Notes under the pieces: generated by a model | Seen by the model: the letters and a program-made list of their open reading frames with translations, nothing else | Databases searched by the model: none | Told to the model about the DNA's origin: nothing | Translations under genes and position numbers: made by a program | NCBI GenBank assembly: GCA_038528385.1 | Contig: JBCBET010000008.1 | Span: 92,097 to 156,096, forward strand | Source of the DNA: Shimia_B sp038528385 | Lineage (GTDB): Bacteria; Pseudomonadota; Alphaproteobacteria; Rhodobacterales; Rhodobacteraceae | Direction: 5' to 3' | Length of the DNA stretch: 64,000 nt | Part shown: positions 26,401-35,042 of the stretch, in pieces | How positions within the stretch are numbered: position 1 is the first letter of the stretch | Layout: each line of letters starts with the position of its first letter

Positions 26401-27273
26401 TCACGCCGCGCGCCGTCGGAGCCGCGCCTCGCGCGCCAGCGTGTAGAGGCCCGAGGCCACGACGATGGCCGCCCCCGCGAGCGTGAGCGCATCGGGGCGC
26501 TCGGCGAAGAAGAGCACGCCGATGACGAGCGCGAAGACGAGGCGGGTGTAGCGGAAGGGCGTGACGACCGAGATCTCCCCGGTCCGCGTGGCCTGCACGA
26601 TGGCGTAATACGCCAGGAGCCCCACGACGACGGCGGCGAGCGCGCGCGGCAGCGTCTCCACGCTCGGGGGCGCCGCGCCCACGCCATCGAAGGCCATGAG
26701 AAGGAGCCCCGCCGGGATGACGGAGAGAAAGCCCAGCCAGGCGAGCTGGATCGAGGGGGTGGATCGCGGCACGCGGCGCACGGCAATGTCGCGGCCCGCA
26801 AGGCCCAGCGTGCCCAGGATCGCGAGGATCGCGGCGGGCTCGAACGCGTCGGTGCCGGGCCGCAGGATGAGCAGAACGCCCGCGAGCCCCACGAGGATCG
26901 CCGTCCACCGCCGCCAGCCCACCGCCTCCCCCAGAAAGAGCGCGGCCCCCAGCGTCACGAGGAGCGGCGCGGCCTGCAGGATGGCCGAGGCCAGCGAGAG
27001 CGGGATGAGCGCGAGCGAGGAGACGAAGCAGAGCGTGCCCAGCATCTCCATCACGCAGCGCGTGAGGATCGCGGGATGGGCGAGCGCGCGAGAGAAGAGC
27101 GGCAGCCCCTGCGCGCGCGCCATGACCGCGAAGACCGGCGCGCCGAGCACCCCGATGAAGAGGATCACCTGCCCCGGGGGCCAGGCGGCGGTCAGCGCTT
27201 TGATCAGCGCGTCTTCGGCGGCAAAGCCCGCCATGGCGAGCGTCATCAGGAGCGCGCCGCGCAGATTGTCCAT
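26401..27273 (-). CDS. DMT-superfamily (EamA) transporter
   Basis: 290 residues with about ten membrane segments in two EamA repeats. The first ends near LILRPGTDAFEPAAILAI; the second begins there and ends with RLVFALVIGVLFFAERPDALTLAGAAIVVASGLYTLAREARLRRRAA. Such carriers usually export metabolites or amino acids across the inner membrane. The substrate is unknown. It lies upstream of eno in the same direction, 66 bp away. Confidence 0.88.
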   Translation of the reverse strand: MDNLRGALLMTLAMAGFAAEDALIKALTAAWPPGQVILFIGVLGAPVFAVMARAQGLPLFSRALAHPAILTRCVMEMLGTLCFVSSLALIPLSLASAILQAAPLLVTLGAALFLGEAVGWRRWTAILVGLAGVLLILRPGTDAFEPAAILAILGTLGLAGRDIAVRRVPRSTPSIQLAWLGFLSVIPAGLLLMAFDGVGAAPPSVETLPRALAAVVVGLLAYYAIVQATRTGEISVVTPFRYTRLVFALVIGVLFFAERPDALTLAGAAIVVASGLYTLAREARLRRRAA

Positions 27274-27570
27274 GGTCTCGCTCCGGATCGGGTCGGGGGC
27301 GGGACTGTTCGCTCTGCGAAGGCGCCCGCCCGCCGACCCTTAGGCCGCGCGTGGGGCAGCGTCCATCGCCGATACCGGGGGCAGGCGGGGCGGGACTGTT
27401 CGCTCCGCGAGGGCGCCCGCCCGCCGCCCCCGCCGAAAGGCCGCGCTCTGCCTCAAAAAGCGGCGAAGGCGCGGCGCGCGGGCCGCCCGGCCCCCGTGCA
27501 CCATTGCCGCGCGGGCCACGCTCCGCTGAGGTGGGGCGGGCGGGGCAAGCAGGACCGGGGGGGGCTCGAC
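27274..27570. repeat. gene-free spacer with a ~40-bp imperfect direct repeat and a G-rich end
   Basis: This 297-bp spacer separates a leftward and a rightward gene. Two copies of a ~40-base unit (GGGACTGTTCGCTCTGCGAA-type start, then GGCGCCCGCCCGCCG) begin near 27301 and 27391. A related core, AGGCGCCCGCCC(A)CCGACCC, recurs at about 56480. The right end (27533-27564) has four G-runs of 3 to 8 bases. Open frames here are out of phase and compositionally unlike genes. Both genes' promoters should be in this stretch, but none is obvious. Confidence 0.55.
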
Positions 27571-28056
27571 ATGGACGTTCTACATCTCTTGGTGGATGCG
27601 TTGGCCGTGGGCACCCTGGCGGCCTGGGCCATCGTCGCCGTGGGAGACAATTGGCGTTTTCCGGACATGAACCGCGCGGCCGTGGCCATGGTGGTCCGGA
27701 TGGACCTGCTCGCCGCGGAGTTTCCGGCGGAATTCGCCCGTGTGGCCCATCGGCGGGTGGCGGATCCGGGGCGCATCGACGCGCTCTTCCGGCTCATCCG
27801 GGCGGCGGAAACCGTCGCGGGCGTGGCGCTCTGCCTGTCGGTGGCGGGGCTGGGGCTGGCCGCGATGGGCGCCCTGGACCCGGCGCTGGCGCAGGGGCTC
27901 GCGCTCCTCTCCGTGGCCGGGTTCGCGGCGATCTGGGCGGGCTTCATCGTGGGCGGAAATTTCTACGCCTACTGGTATTGCCACCAATGGGCGCAGTCGA
28001 ACCACTTCATGCTCCTGTCCTGGAGCTTTCTGGTGGCGCTTCTGCTTCTGAACTGA
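27571..28056 (+). CDS. DUF2165 small integral membrane protein
   Basis: 161 residues from the ATG at 27571. Four hydrophobic segments are visible (residues ~5-25, 75-100, 105-130, 138-160). The mid-protein loop (PDMNRAAVAMVVRMDLLAAEFP) and the end (NFYAYWYCHQWAQSNHFMLLSWSFLVALLLLN) match the DUF2165 family. The function is unknown. The open frame extends far upstream, but that extension is spacer-like and was rejected. It converges with the NYN gene across 3 bp. Confidence 0.75.
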   Translation: MDVLHLLVDALAVGTLAAWAIVAVGDNWRFPDMNRAAVAMVVRMDLLAAEFPAEFARVAHRRVADPGRIDALFRLIRAAETVAGVALCLSVAGLGLAAMGALDPALAQGLALLSVAGFAAIWAGFIVGGNFYAYWYCHQWAQSNHFMLLSWSFLVALLLLN

Positions 28057-28059
28057 GGC

Positions 28060-28779
28060 TCACTCGCGCAGGCGGATCATGAGGTGGTTGGCCTCTTTGC
28101 GGGTCTCGAGGCTCTTGATGTCGCGCACCAGCGCCGAGAGCTTCCGGTGGCCGTAGGTGCGGGTGTCGAAATCGGGCCGTTCGGCCTGGATCGTCTGCCC
28201 GATGAGGCCGAGGGAGTACCATTCGCCGTCGTGGTCGAGCCGGTCCATGGCCGCCTCGATCAGCGGCAGCGCGTCGGCGGCGGCCTTGCCGCCCTTGCGC
28301 GGCTGGGCCTTTTCGCCCGCCGCGGGCTCGGCGATGTTCTCCAGAAAGATGAAGCGGTTGCAGACCGTGATCAGCGCCTCGGGCGTCTTCGCCTCCCCGA
28401 TCCCGATGACCATGAGCCCGTCCTCCCGGAGCCGGTTCGCGAGCGCCGTGAAGTCGCTGTCCGAACTCACCAGCACGAAGCCGTCGAAGCGGCGGGTGTG
28501 CAGGATGTCCATGGCGTCGATGACGAGGCCGATATCGGAGGCGTTCTTTCCTTGCGTGTTGGCCGTCTCCTGATGCGCGTTGAGCCCGAGCGAGCGGATG
28601 CGGCCCGACCAGCTTTTGAGCTGACCCGACGACCAATCGCCGTAGACGCGGCGCAGCGCGGGCTCCCCGATGGCCGAGATTTCCTTCAGGATCGCCTCGG
28701 CATGGCGCGCGGGCACGTTGTCGGCGTCGATCAGCACGGCCAGGAGGGGGCGGTCGCGGATTTGGGCGGCGTCAGCCAT
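28060..28779 (-). CDS. NYN-domain protein (LabA/DUF88-like) with C-terminal OST-HTH-type domain
   Basis: 239 residues. The PIN-like NYN domain (residues ~10-150) has the acidic residues expected for a metal-dependent RNase: LLAVLIDADNVPARHAE, KNASDIGLVIDAMDIL and DGFVLVSSDSDFTALANRL. The last ~70 residues (LPLIEAAMDRLDHDGEWYSLGLIGQTIQAERPDF) look like an OST-HTH/LOTUS RNA-binding domain. The likely role is RNA cleavage or RNA-directed regulation; the targets are unknown. Its start overlaps the end of the Fur-family gene by 8 bases, so the two are coupled. Confidence 0.88.
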   Translation of the reverse strand: MADAAQIRDRPLLAVLIDADNVPARHAEAILKEISAIGEPALRRVYGDWSSGQLKSWSGRIRSLGLNAHQETANTQGKNASDIGLVIDAMDILHTRRFDGFVLVSSDSDFTALANRLREDGLMVIGIGEAKTPEALITVCNRFIFLENIAEPAAGEKAQPRKGGKAAADALPLIEAAMDRLDHDGEWYSLGLIGQTIQAERPDFDTRTYGHRKLSALVRDIKSLETRKEANHLMIRLRE

Positions 28780-29185
28780 TTTTGCGTTTTGTCCCGTAAA
28801 GCTCGAGCCGGTGGCCCTTGAGGTCGAAGCCCAGCCGCTCGGCGATGCGCTCCTGGAGTTTCTCGATTTCGGGGTCCACGAATTCGATCACCTCGCCGGT
28901 GGCGAGGTCGATCAGGTGGTCGTGGTGGTCCCGGTCTGCGTCTTCGTAGCGCGAGCGCCCGTCGCCGAATTCGTGGCGCTCGAGGATGCCCGCCTCCTCG
29001 AAGAGCTTCACCGTCCGGTAGACGGTGGCCAGCGATATGCCTGCATCCACGGCGGAGGCGCGATTGTAAAGCTCTTCGACGTCGGGGTGGTCGTGGGCGT
29101 CCTCGAGCACGGTGGCGATGGTGCGCCGCTGGCCCGTCATGCGCAGGCCCTTTGCCTCGCAGCGTTCTATGATCGTGTCCGCCAT
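28772..29185 (-). CDS. Fur-family metalloregulator
   Basis: 137 residues from the ATG at 29185. The winged-helix part (GLRMTGQRRTIATVLEDAHDHPDVEELYNRA, ISLATVYRTVKLFEEAGILERHEFGDGRSRYE) is followed by the metal site HHDHLIDLATGEVIEF. There are no CxxC zinc motifs, and only one Cys in the whole protein. That fits the alphaproteobacterial Fur/Mur branch, which often senses manganese or iron. It should repress metal uptake genes; none is adjacent. It is followed, overlapping by 8 bases, by the NYN gene. Confidence 0.9.
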   Translation of the reverse strand: MADTIIERCEAKGLRMTGQRRTIATVLEDAHDHPDVEELYNRASAVDAGISLATVYRTVKLFEEAGILERHEFGDGRSRYEDADRDHHDHLIDLATGEVIEFVDPEIEKLQERIAERLGFDLKGHRLELYGTKRKNG

Positions 29186-29266
29186 GTCCGCCCCTTGTCC
29201 GTGCCGGGCATACTCCGCCGCCTCGCGGGCCTCAACCGTTGACATCGTGCCCGCGCGCGGTCAGCG

Positions 29267-30175
29267 ATGGCGCGCATGGCGCCCAAGGATCACCTCGACA
29301 CGTTCGGCACGGTCTCGCTGGTGGCGTTCGCGCTCTTGCTCGCGTTCAACCAGGTGGTGATCGCCGTGGGCGGGGATGGCTGGCAGCCGGTCTTCATGGC
29401 CGCGTTGCGCTCCCTCGGTGGGGCGGTGGTTCTCTTGCTCTGGCTCAGGCTGCGGGGGATTTCGTTCGGTCTGCCGCGCGAGATGTGGCCCACTGCGGCG
29501 CTCATGGGGGCGATCTTCGGGCTCGAGTTCATTTTTCTCTTCACCGCGCTCGATCTGACGACGGTGAGCCGGGCGAGCGTGATCTTCTACGCGATGCCGG
29601 TCTGGGCCGCGTTGGGCGCGCGGCTCTTTCTGGGGGAGAGCGTGGGGCCGGTGAAGCTCGCGGGGCTCGCGGTGGCCTTTGCAGGCATGGCCTGGGCCAT
29701 CCTCGACGGGCAGAGCGCGACGGGCGGCTCGCTCGTGGGCGATCTCTGCGCGGTGGCGGCCTCCATCGGATGGGCCGCGATCCTCATCGTCGTGAAAGGC
29801 AGCAATGTGAAGGACTTGCGCGCCGAAGTGCAACTTTTCTGGCAGGTCTTTCTGTCGATCCCGGTGCTCTTTGTCGGCGCGCTCTTCTTTGGCCCCTTGG
29901 TGCGGGAGCTCGCGCCCATCCACTACGCCGCGCTGGGGTTCCAGATCTTCGCAATCGTGAGCTTCGGCTTTCTCTTCTGGTTCTGGCTGATCAAGATCTA
30001 TCCGGCCTCATCAGTGGCCTCGTTCAGCTTTTTATCCCCGGTTTTCAGCGTGGTGCTAGGCGCAGCTCTGCTGGGGGAGGCGGTGGGGCCGAGCCTCCTG
30101 GGGGCGCTCGCGCTCGTCACCCTTGGGCTCGTGCTGATCAATCGCCGCCCGCGTCAGGTGCCGCAGAAGGTCTGA
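29267..30175 (+). CDS. DMT-superfamily (EamA) transporter
   Basis: 302 residues and ten expected membrane segments in two EamA repeats (VSLVAFALLLAFNQVVIAVG at the start, FSFLSPVFSVVLGAALLGEAVGPSLLGALALVTLGLVLIN at the end). It is an exporter-type carrier with unknown substrate. It is divergent from the Fur-family gene across 81 bp. Its 3' end overlaps that of selO on the other strand by 22 bases. An alternative start lies 9 bases downstream. Confidence 0.88.
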   Translation: MARMAPKDHLDTFGTVSLVAFALLLAFNQVVIAVGGDGWQPVFMAALRSLGGAVVLLLWLRLRGISFGLPREMWPTAALMGAIFGLEFIFLFTALDLTTVSRASVIFYAMPVWAALGARLFLGESVGPVKLAGLAVAFAGMAWAILDGQSATGGSLVGDLCAVAASIGWAAILIVVKGSNVKDLRAEVQLFWQVFLSIPVLFVGALFFGPLVRELAPIHYAALGFQIFAIVSFGFLFWFWLIKIYPASSVASFSFLSPVFSVVLGAALLGEAVGPSLLGALALVTLGLVLINRRPRQVPQKV

Positions 30176-31536
30176 GTGACCTCCTCGCCGGGGGCCGGAG
30201 GCTGCGAGAAGCGCGGGTCTGCAGGCGCGTCAAACGGCGTGGCGAGCGCGGCATGGAGCGCCTCGAACGGCCCGAAATCGTCGTAGACCGCGGACTGGAT
30301 CGCCTGCTCCACGAGGTGGTTGCGCGGGATGAGCGCGGGGTTGGTGGCCGCCATGAGCGCGGTGTCGGGGTCTCTGGCCTGCCAATCGGCGCGCCAGGCG
30401 GCGAAGCCGTCGTGATCCAATGCGTGAGGATCATCCGGCAAGGCGCGAAACGTATTGGTGAAATCCGCCTCGGCCTCCGCCATCATCGAAAGGAGGCTGG
30501 TGATGAGATCCACCTCCGCATCGCCCACCTCCAGGAGCCCGAGCTTGGCGCCGAAGGCCCGCCGCCACGCAGTTTGATAGACCGGCGCGAAGCCGTTGAC
30601 GATCTCTGTGAAGTTCTCGATGGCGGCGTCCCGGTCGGGCATGAGTGGCAGGAGCGCGGTGGCGAGCTGCGCCATGTTCCACGCCGCGATGCCCGCCTGG
30701 TTGGCATAGGCGTAGCGGCCCATCTGGTCGATGGAGGAGAAGACCTTGCCGGGGTCGTAGGCGTCCATGAACGCGCAGGGGCCGTAATCGATGGTGTCTC
30801 CGGCGATATGGGCGTTGTCGGTGTTCATCACGCCATGGATGAAGCCCACCGCCATCCAGCGCGCGATGAGCTCGGCCTGGGCTGCTACGACGGCGGCCAG
30901 AAGCTCGGCAGGGCCCGCGGCGTCCGGGTAGTGCCGCGCGATGACATGGGCGGTGAGCGCCTCCAGCGCGTCCACGTCGCCCCGGGAGGCGAAGACCTGG
31001 AATGTGCCCACGCGGATATGGGAGCGCGCTACGCGGGTGACGACGGCGCCGGGCAGCAGCGCCTCGCGGGCGACGTCCTCCCCCGTGGTCACGAGCGCCA
31101 GCGCCCGCGTGGTGGGGATGCCCAGGGCGTGCATCGCCTCGCTCACCAGGTATTCGCGCAGCGCGGGGCCCACCCAGTTGCGCCCGTCGCCCATGCGCGA
31201 ATAGGGCGTGGGGCCCGCGCCCTTGAGCTGGATGTCCCAGCGCGCGCCGCCATGGACGACCTCGCCCAGAAGGATCGCGCGGCCATCGCCGAGCTGCGGG
31301 TTCCAGCTTCCGAATTGGTGCCCGGCATAGAGCGCGGCGAGCGGCTCGGCCCCCTCGGGCACCGCGTTGCCCCCGAAGATCGCGGCCCGCTCTCCCTCGG
31401 CCATATCGGGCAGGCCGAGCTCGGCCGCGAGCGCCGCGTTCCAGGCGCGCAGGCGCGGCGCGCGAACGGGCGTGGCGGGAAGCTTCGTGTAGAAGCGCTC
31501 CGGCAGGCGGGCATAGCTGTTGTCGAAGGCGATCAT
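30154..31536 (-). CDS. selO: protein adenylyltransferase SelO (YdiU family)
   Basis: 460 residues. SelO is a pseudokinase-fold enzyme that transfers AMP from ATP to Ser, Thr or Tyr of target proteins, linked to redox stress. Family markers are present: YAGHQFGSWNPQLGDGRAILLGEV, DIQLKGAGPTPYSRMGDGR, EAMHALGIPTTRAL and MNTDNAHIAGDTIDYGPCAFMD with the catalytic Asp residues. Its ATG overlaps the GNAT stop (ATGA), so nucleoside hydrolase, GNAT and selO form one coupled unit. A C-terminal Cys is present (VTQTFCGT), where the family carries Sec or Cys. Confidence 0.93.
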   Translation of the reverse strand: MIAFDNSYARLPERFYTKLPATPVRAPRLRAWNAALAAELGLPDMAEGERAAIFGGNAVPEGAEPLAALYAGHQFGSWNPQLGDGRAILLGEVVHGGARWDIQLKGAGPTPYSRMGDGRNWVGPALREYLVSEAMHALGIPTTRALALVTTGEDVAREALLPGAVVTRVARSHIRVGTFQVFASRGDVDALEALTAHVIARHYPDAAGPAELLAAVVAAQAELIARWMAVGFIHGVMNTDNAHIAGDTIDYGPCAFMDAYDPGKVFSSIDQMGRYAYANQAGIAAWNMAQLATALLPLMPDRDAAIENFTEIVNGFAPVYQTAWRRAFGAKLGLLEVGDAEVDLITSLLSMMAEAEADFTNTFRALPDDPHALDHDGFAAWRADWQARDPDTALMAATNPALIPRNHLVEQAIQSAVYDDFGPFEALHAALATPFDAPADPRFSQPPAPGEEVTQTFCGT

Positions 31537-31991
31537 GGGAGCGTGCGGACCATGAGCCCGTAGCGGTCCCGCGCCACGAAGCCCGACCGCTCATAGGTGC
31601 GCACGGCGGCCGCGTTGCCGAAATCGACCTCCAGCGCCAGCGCCATGGCGCCCTTCTCCGCGAGGTAGTGGCTCAGCGCGTGGATCGCGTCGCCCCCGAT
31701 GCCGCGCCCGCGCACGGCGGGCCGCAAGTAGAATTCGTCGAGATAACTGTCGAGCCCGCCATACTCCACCGTCCAGCCGTAGCAGACGAGCGCGTAGCCC
31801 GCCGGCGCCCGGCGCGGCCCGATGAGGAAGACCTCGCCGTGGGGCGAGCCGTCGAGGAGCGGCAGGACCGCGCGCTGGCGGTGCGCCTCGTCGGTGTCGA
31901 TGCCTTCCTCGTGGTGAAAGGCGGCCACGAGCGGCGCGAGGATCGCCAGGTCGTCGCGCGTGGCGCGATGGATGGCCGTGCGCGGGCTCAT
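31533..31991 (-). CDS. GNAT-family N-acetyltransferase
   Basis: 152 residues from the ATG at 31991, which overlaps the stop of the nucleoside hydrolase gene. The acetyl-CoA loop is clear (FYLRPAVRGRGIGGDAIHALSHYLAE), as are the last strands (ALALEVDFGNAAAVRTYERSGFVARDRYGLMVR). The substrate is unknown. It overlaps genes on both sides by four bases, which implies tight coupling with selO and the hydrolase. Confidence 0.88.
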   Translation of the reverse strand: MSPRTAIHRATRDDLAILAPLVAAFHHEEGIDTDEAHRQRAVLPLLDGSPHGEVFLIGPRRAPAGYALVCYGWTVEYGGLDSYLDEFYLRPAVRGRGIGGDAIHALSHYLAEKGAMALALEVDFGNAAAVRTYERSGFVARDRYGLMVRTLP

Positions 31992-32917
31992 AGGCGGGCC
32001 AGGCGGTGGGACAGGAGCGTGAAAAAACGCGTCCGGTCGCCGTCGCCGAGGAAGGTGGCGTTCTTCGGGCGGTCCGTCACGCCCCACCAATCGGCCACGG
32101 TCATGCCGCGGGTTAGCGGGCTTTCGACCTCGATCTCCACGTTGATCTCGCGCCCGGTGAAGAGCGTGGGGTCGATGAGGTGCGCAATCACGCAAGGGTC
32201 ATGGAGCGGCGCGCCGGTCGATCCGTATTTCTGCACGTCGAAGCGCTCGAAAAAATCCGTCCACCCCGCCACGGCATCGCCCACCTGGCTGCCCAGGCCC
32301 TTCATGGCCGCGATCCATTCCGCGGAGGTGAGCATCTTGTGGCTGAGATCGAGCGGCACCACCGTGATATTCACCCCGGATTTGAACACCTTTTCAGCGG
32401 CTTCCGGATCGACATAGATGTTGAATTCCGCCGCGGGTGTGATGTTGCCCACCTCGAAATAGGCCCCGCCCATGAGCACGATCTCTTCGATCCGCCCTGC
32501 GATGTCGGGCGCGCGTTCGAGCGCCGTGCCGATATTGGTGAGCGGGCCGAGCGGGCAGAGCGTGACGCCGTCGGTGCTGCGCACCGTCTCGATGATGAAA
32601 TCGACCGCGTGCCGCTCCTGGAGCGGCATGGTGGGCGCGGCATGCTCCACGCCGTTGAGCCCGGTCTGGCCATGGACATGCTCGGCGGTGACGAGGTCGC
32701 GCCCCATGGGCCTGTCACAGCCTGCAAAGACCTGCACGTCCGTGCGGCCCGCCAGTTCGCAGACGATGCGGGCATTCCTGGCCGTCAGCTCCAGCGGGAC
32801 ATTGCCCGCCACCGCCGTGATCCCCAGCACCTCGATCTCCTCGGGCGAGGCGAGGGCGAGGAGGATGGCCACGGCATCGTCCTGGCCGGGATCGGTGTCG
32901 ATGATGATCTTGCGCAT
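31988..32917 (-). CDS. nucleoside hydrolase (IUNH family)
   Basis: 309 residues. The calcium-binding N-terminus is intact (IIDTDPGQDDAVAILLALASPEEIEVLGIT), and DGVTLCPLGPLTNIGTAL and EFNIYVDPEAAEKVF are typical. It splits the N-glycosidic bond of a nucleoside to give base plus ribose. The preferred base cannot be told from sequence. It heads a coupled unit with the GNAT and selO genes. Confidence 0.93.
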   Translation of the reverse strand: MRKIIIDTDPGQDDAVAILLALASPEEIEVLGITAVAGNVPLELTARNARIVCELAGRTDVQVFAGCDRPMGRDLVTAEHVHGQTGLNGVEHAAPTMPLQERHAVDFIIETVRSTDGVTLCPLGPLTNIGTALERAPDIAGRIEEIVLMGGAYFEVGNITPAAEFNIYVDPEAAEKVFKSGVNITVVPLDLSHKMLTSAEWIAAMKGLGSQVGDAVAGWTDFFERFDVQKYGSTGAPLHDPCVIAHLIDPTLFTGREINVEIEVESPLTRGMTVADWWGVTDRPKNATFLGDGDRTRFFTLLSHRLARL

Positions 32918-32965
32918 GGCTCAGACGTGGTGGGAATTGCCCGCGATGTCCAGAGCGCGCGGGGG

Positions 32966-33769
32966 CTAGCGGCGCTTCTCGGCCTCCCAGAGCGCGTCCA
33001 TCTCCGTGAGCGTGGCCTCCTCGGGCCGGCGGCCCTCTGCGGCGAGCGCGGCCTCGATCCCTCGGAAGCGGCGCGTGAACTTTGCATTCGTGGCACGCAG
33101 CGCGGTTTCGGGATCGACGCCGAGATGGCGCCCGATATTGACCATGACGAAGAGAAGATCGCCGAACTCCTCCTCGATATGGGCCGGGTCCGCGCCCGCG
33201 CGCGCCTCCACGAGCTCGCGCGTCTCCTCGGTGAGCTTGGCGAGCACGTCCTCCACATCGGTCCAGTCAAAGCCCACGCGCGCCGCGCGCTTCTGGAGCT
33301 TGAGCGCGCGCATGAGCGCGGGCAGGCCCAAAGCCACGCCGTCGAGCACGCCGGTCTCCGCCTTGCCCGCGCGTTCGGCGGCCTTGATCTTCTCCCAGTC
33401 CTGGACCTGCTGTTCGGCGCTTTTCTCGCGGCTCTCGTCGCCGAAGACATGGGGGTGGCGGGCGACCATCTTGTCCGAGATCTTGTCGGCGATGCTCGCA
33501 AAGCTGAAAAGCCCGCGCTCCTCCCCGATGGCGGCATGGTAGACCGATTGCAGGAGGAGATCTCCCAGCTCGCCCTCGAGCTCGTCCCAGGCCTCGCGCT
33601 CGATGGCATCGGCCACCTCGTAGGCCTCCTCGATCGTGTAGGGGGCGATGGTCGCGAAGGTCTGCTCGATGTCCCAGGGGCACCCCGTCTCCGGATCGCG
33701 CAGGCGGCGCATGATCTCCAGGAGCCGTGGCATGCCACCCTTCGGATCGTGCACGAGATCCTCTGCCAT
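32966..33769 (-). CDS. mazG: nucleoside triphosphate pyrophosphohydrolase
   Basis: 267 residues from the ATG at 33769; the long upstream frame is antisense to the M20 gene and was dropped. Two MazG domains are present: EEAYEVADAIEREAWDELEGELGDLLLQ near residues 50-80, and EETRELVEARAGADPAHIEEEFGDLLFVMVN near 190. Both keep the Glu/Asp metal ligands. It hydrolyses (d)NTPs to monophosphates and pyrophosphate, so it cleans the nucleotide pool. It diverges from the M20 gene across 48 bp. Confidence 0.95.
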   Translation of the reverse strand: MAEDLVHDPKGGMPRLLEIMRRLRDPETGCPWDIEQTFATIAPYTIEEAYEVADAIEREAWDELEGELGDLLLQSVYHAAIGEERGLFSFASIADKISDKMVARHPHVFGDESREKSAEQQVQDWEKIKAAERAGKAETGVLDGVALGLPALMRALKLQKRAARVGFDWTDVEDVLAKLTEETRELVEARAGADPAHIEEEFGDLLFVMVNIGRHLGVDPETALRATNAKFTRRFRGIEAALAAEGRRPEEATLTEMDALWEAEKRR

Positions 33770-33817
33770 TGCGCTTTCCTCCGCCGCCTGTAGCTTGGCC
33801 GGATAGGAGGACAGCCC

Positions 33818-34984
33818 ATGCCCATCGTCAACCGGATCGCGGAGTTCGCCGAGGATATGACGGCCTGGCGGCGGCACCTCCACCAGCATCCGGAGCTCGG
33901 CTTCGACTGTCACGGGACGGCGGCCTTCGTGGTGGCGCGACTGCGCGAGTTCGGGGTGGACGAGATCCACGAGGGCATCGCCACCTCGGGCGTGGTGGCT
34001 CTGATCCACGGGCAGGGCCCGGGCCCCACGATCGGGCTCCGCGCGGATATGGACGCGCTGCCCATGACGGAGACGACCGGCGCCGACTGGGCCTCCACGC
34101 AACCGGGCAAGATGCATGCCTGCGGCCATGACGGGCACACGGCGATGCTCCTCGGGGCCGCGCGCTATCTCGCGGAGACGCGGAATTTCGCGGGGCGCGT
34201 GGCGCTGATCTTCCAGCCCGCCGAGGAGGGCGGGGGCGGCGGCGACGTGATGGTGAAGGAAGGCATCATGGACCGCTTCGACATCGCGGAGGTCTACGGC
34301 ATCCACAATGCGCCCAACTACGAGGAAGGGATGCTCTACACCACGCCCGGGCCGATCATGGCCGCCGTCGATACCTTCCACATCGACATCAAGGGCCGCG
34401 GCGGCCACGGCGCCATGCCCCACGACACCGCCGATCCCGTGGTGGCCGCGGTGGGCATCGCCACGGCGATCCAAACCATCGTGAGCCGCAACCACCGCGC
34501 GCTCCAGGACCTCGTCGTCTCCGTCACGCAGATCCACGCCGGCACGGCCGACAACGTGATCCCCGACACCGCCTATCTCAACGGGACCGTACGCACCTTC
34601 GAGAAGGAGGTGCAGGCCATGGTTATGCGGCGGCTGGAAGAGATCGTGGCGGGGCAGGCGGCCTCCTACGGGGTGGCGGCCACCCTGCGCTACGAGGTGG
34701 GGTATCCCGCCACCGTCAACGATCCCGCCAAGGCCGCCTTCGCCGCGGGCGTGGCCGCCGAGGTCGCCCACAAGGTGGAGGGCGAGACGGGCCGCGAGAT
34801 GGGGGCGGAGGATTTCAGCTACATGCTCGAGGCGCGGCCGGGCGCCTATCTCTTCCTCGGGCAGGGGACGGGGCCCACGGTCCACAATCCGGGCTACGAT
34901 TTCAACGACCGCGTGGCACCCGTGGGGGCGTCGTTCTTTGCCCGGGTGGTGGAGCGCGCGGCGCCCCTGGGTACGGCCCTTTGA
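33818..34984 (+). CDS. M20-family amidohydrolase (hippurate hydrolase / aminoacylase type)
   Basis: 388 residues with a strong AGGAGG. Metal ligands lie in MHACGHDGHTAMLLGAARYL, the paired Glu in FQPAEEGGGGGDVM, and the late His in GTGPTVHNPGYDFND. The dimerisation lid domain runs from about residue 185 to 295 (FHIDIKGRGGHGAMPH, GTADNVIPDTAYLNGTVRTF). It probably removes an acyl group from an N-acyl amino acid. The real substrate is unknown. The aminotransferase gene starts 58 bp later on the same strand. Confidence 0.9.
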   Translation: MPIVNRIAEFAEDMTAWRRHLHQHPELGFDCHGTAAFVVARLREFGVDEIHEGIATSGVVALIHGQGPGPTIGLRADMDALPMTETTGADWASTQPGKMHACGHDGHTAMLLGAARYLAETRNFAGRVALIFQPAEEGGGGGDVMVKEGIMDRFDIAEVYGIHNAPNYEEGMLYTTPGPIMAAVDTFHIDIKGRGGHGAMPHDTADPVVAAVGIATAIQTIVSRNHRALQDLVVSVTQIHAGTADNVIPDTAYLNGTVRTFEKEVQAMVMRRLEEIVAGQAASYGVAATLRYEVGYPATVNDPAKAAFAAGVAAEVAHKVEGETGREMGAEDFSYMLEARPGAYLFLGQGTGPTVHNPGYDFNDRVAPVGASFFARVVERAAPLGTAL

Positions 34985-35042
34985 GACGGCTCCCACCCGC
35001 CCACCCCCGCCGCCTCAAAGGGCCGCGCCCGGGGAGAGGTCT

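Noticed and set aside
27351..28082. A 243-residue frame over the DUF2165 gene and its spacer
   Set aside because: It is a Gly/Arg/Pro-rich out-of-frame reading; the DUF2165 frame has clear membrane segments.
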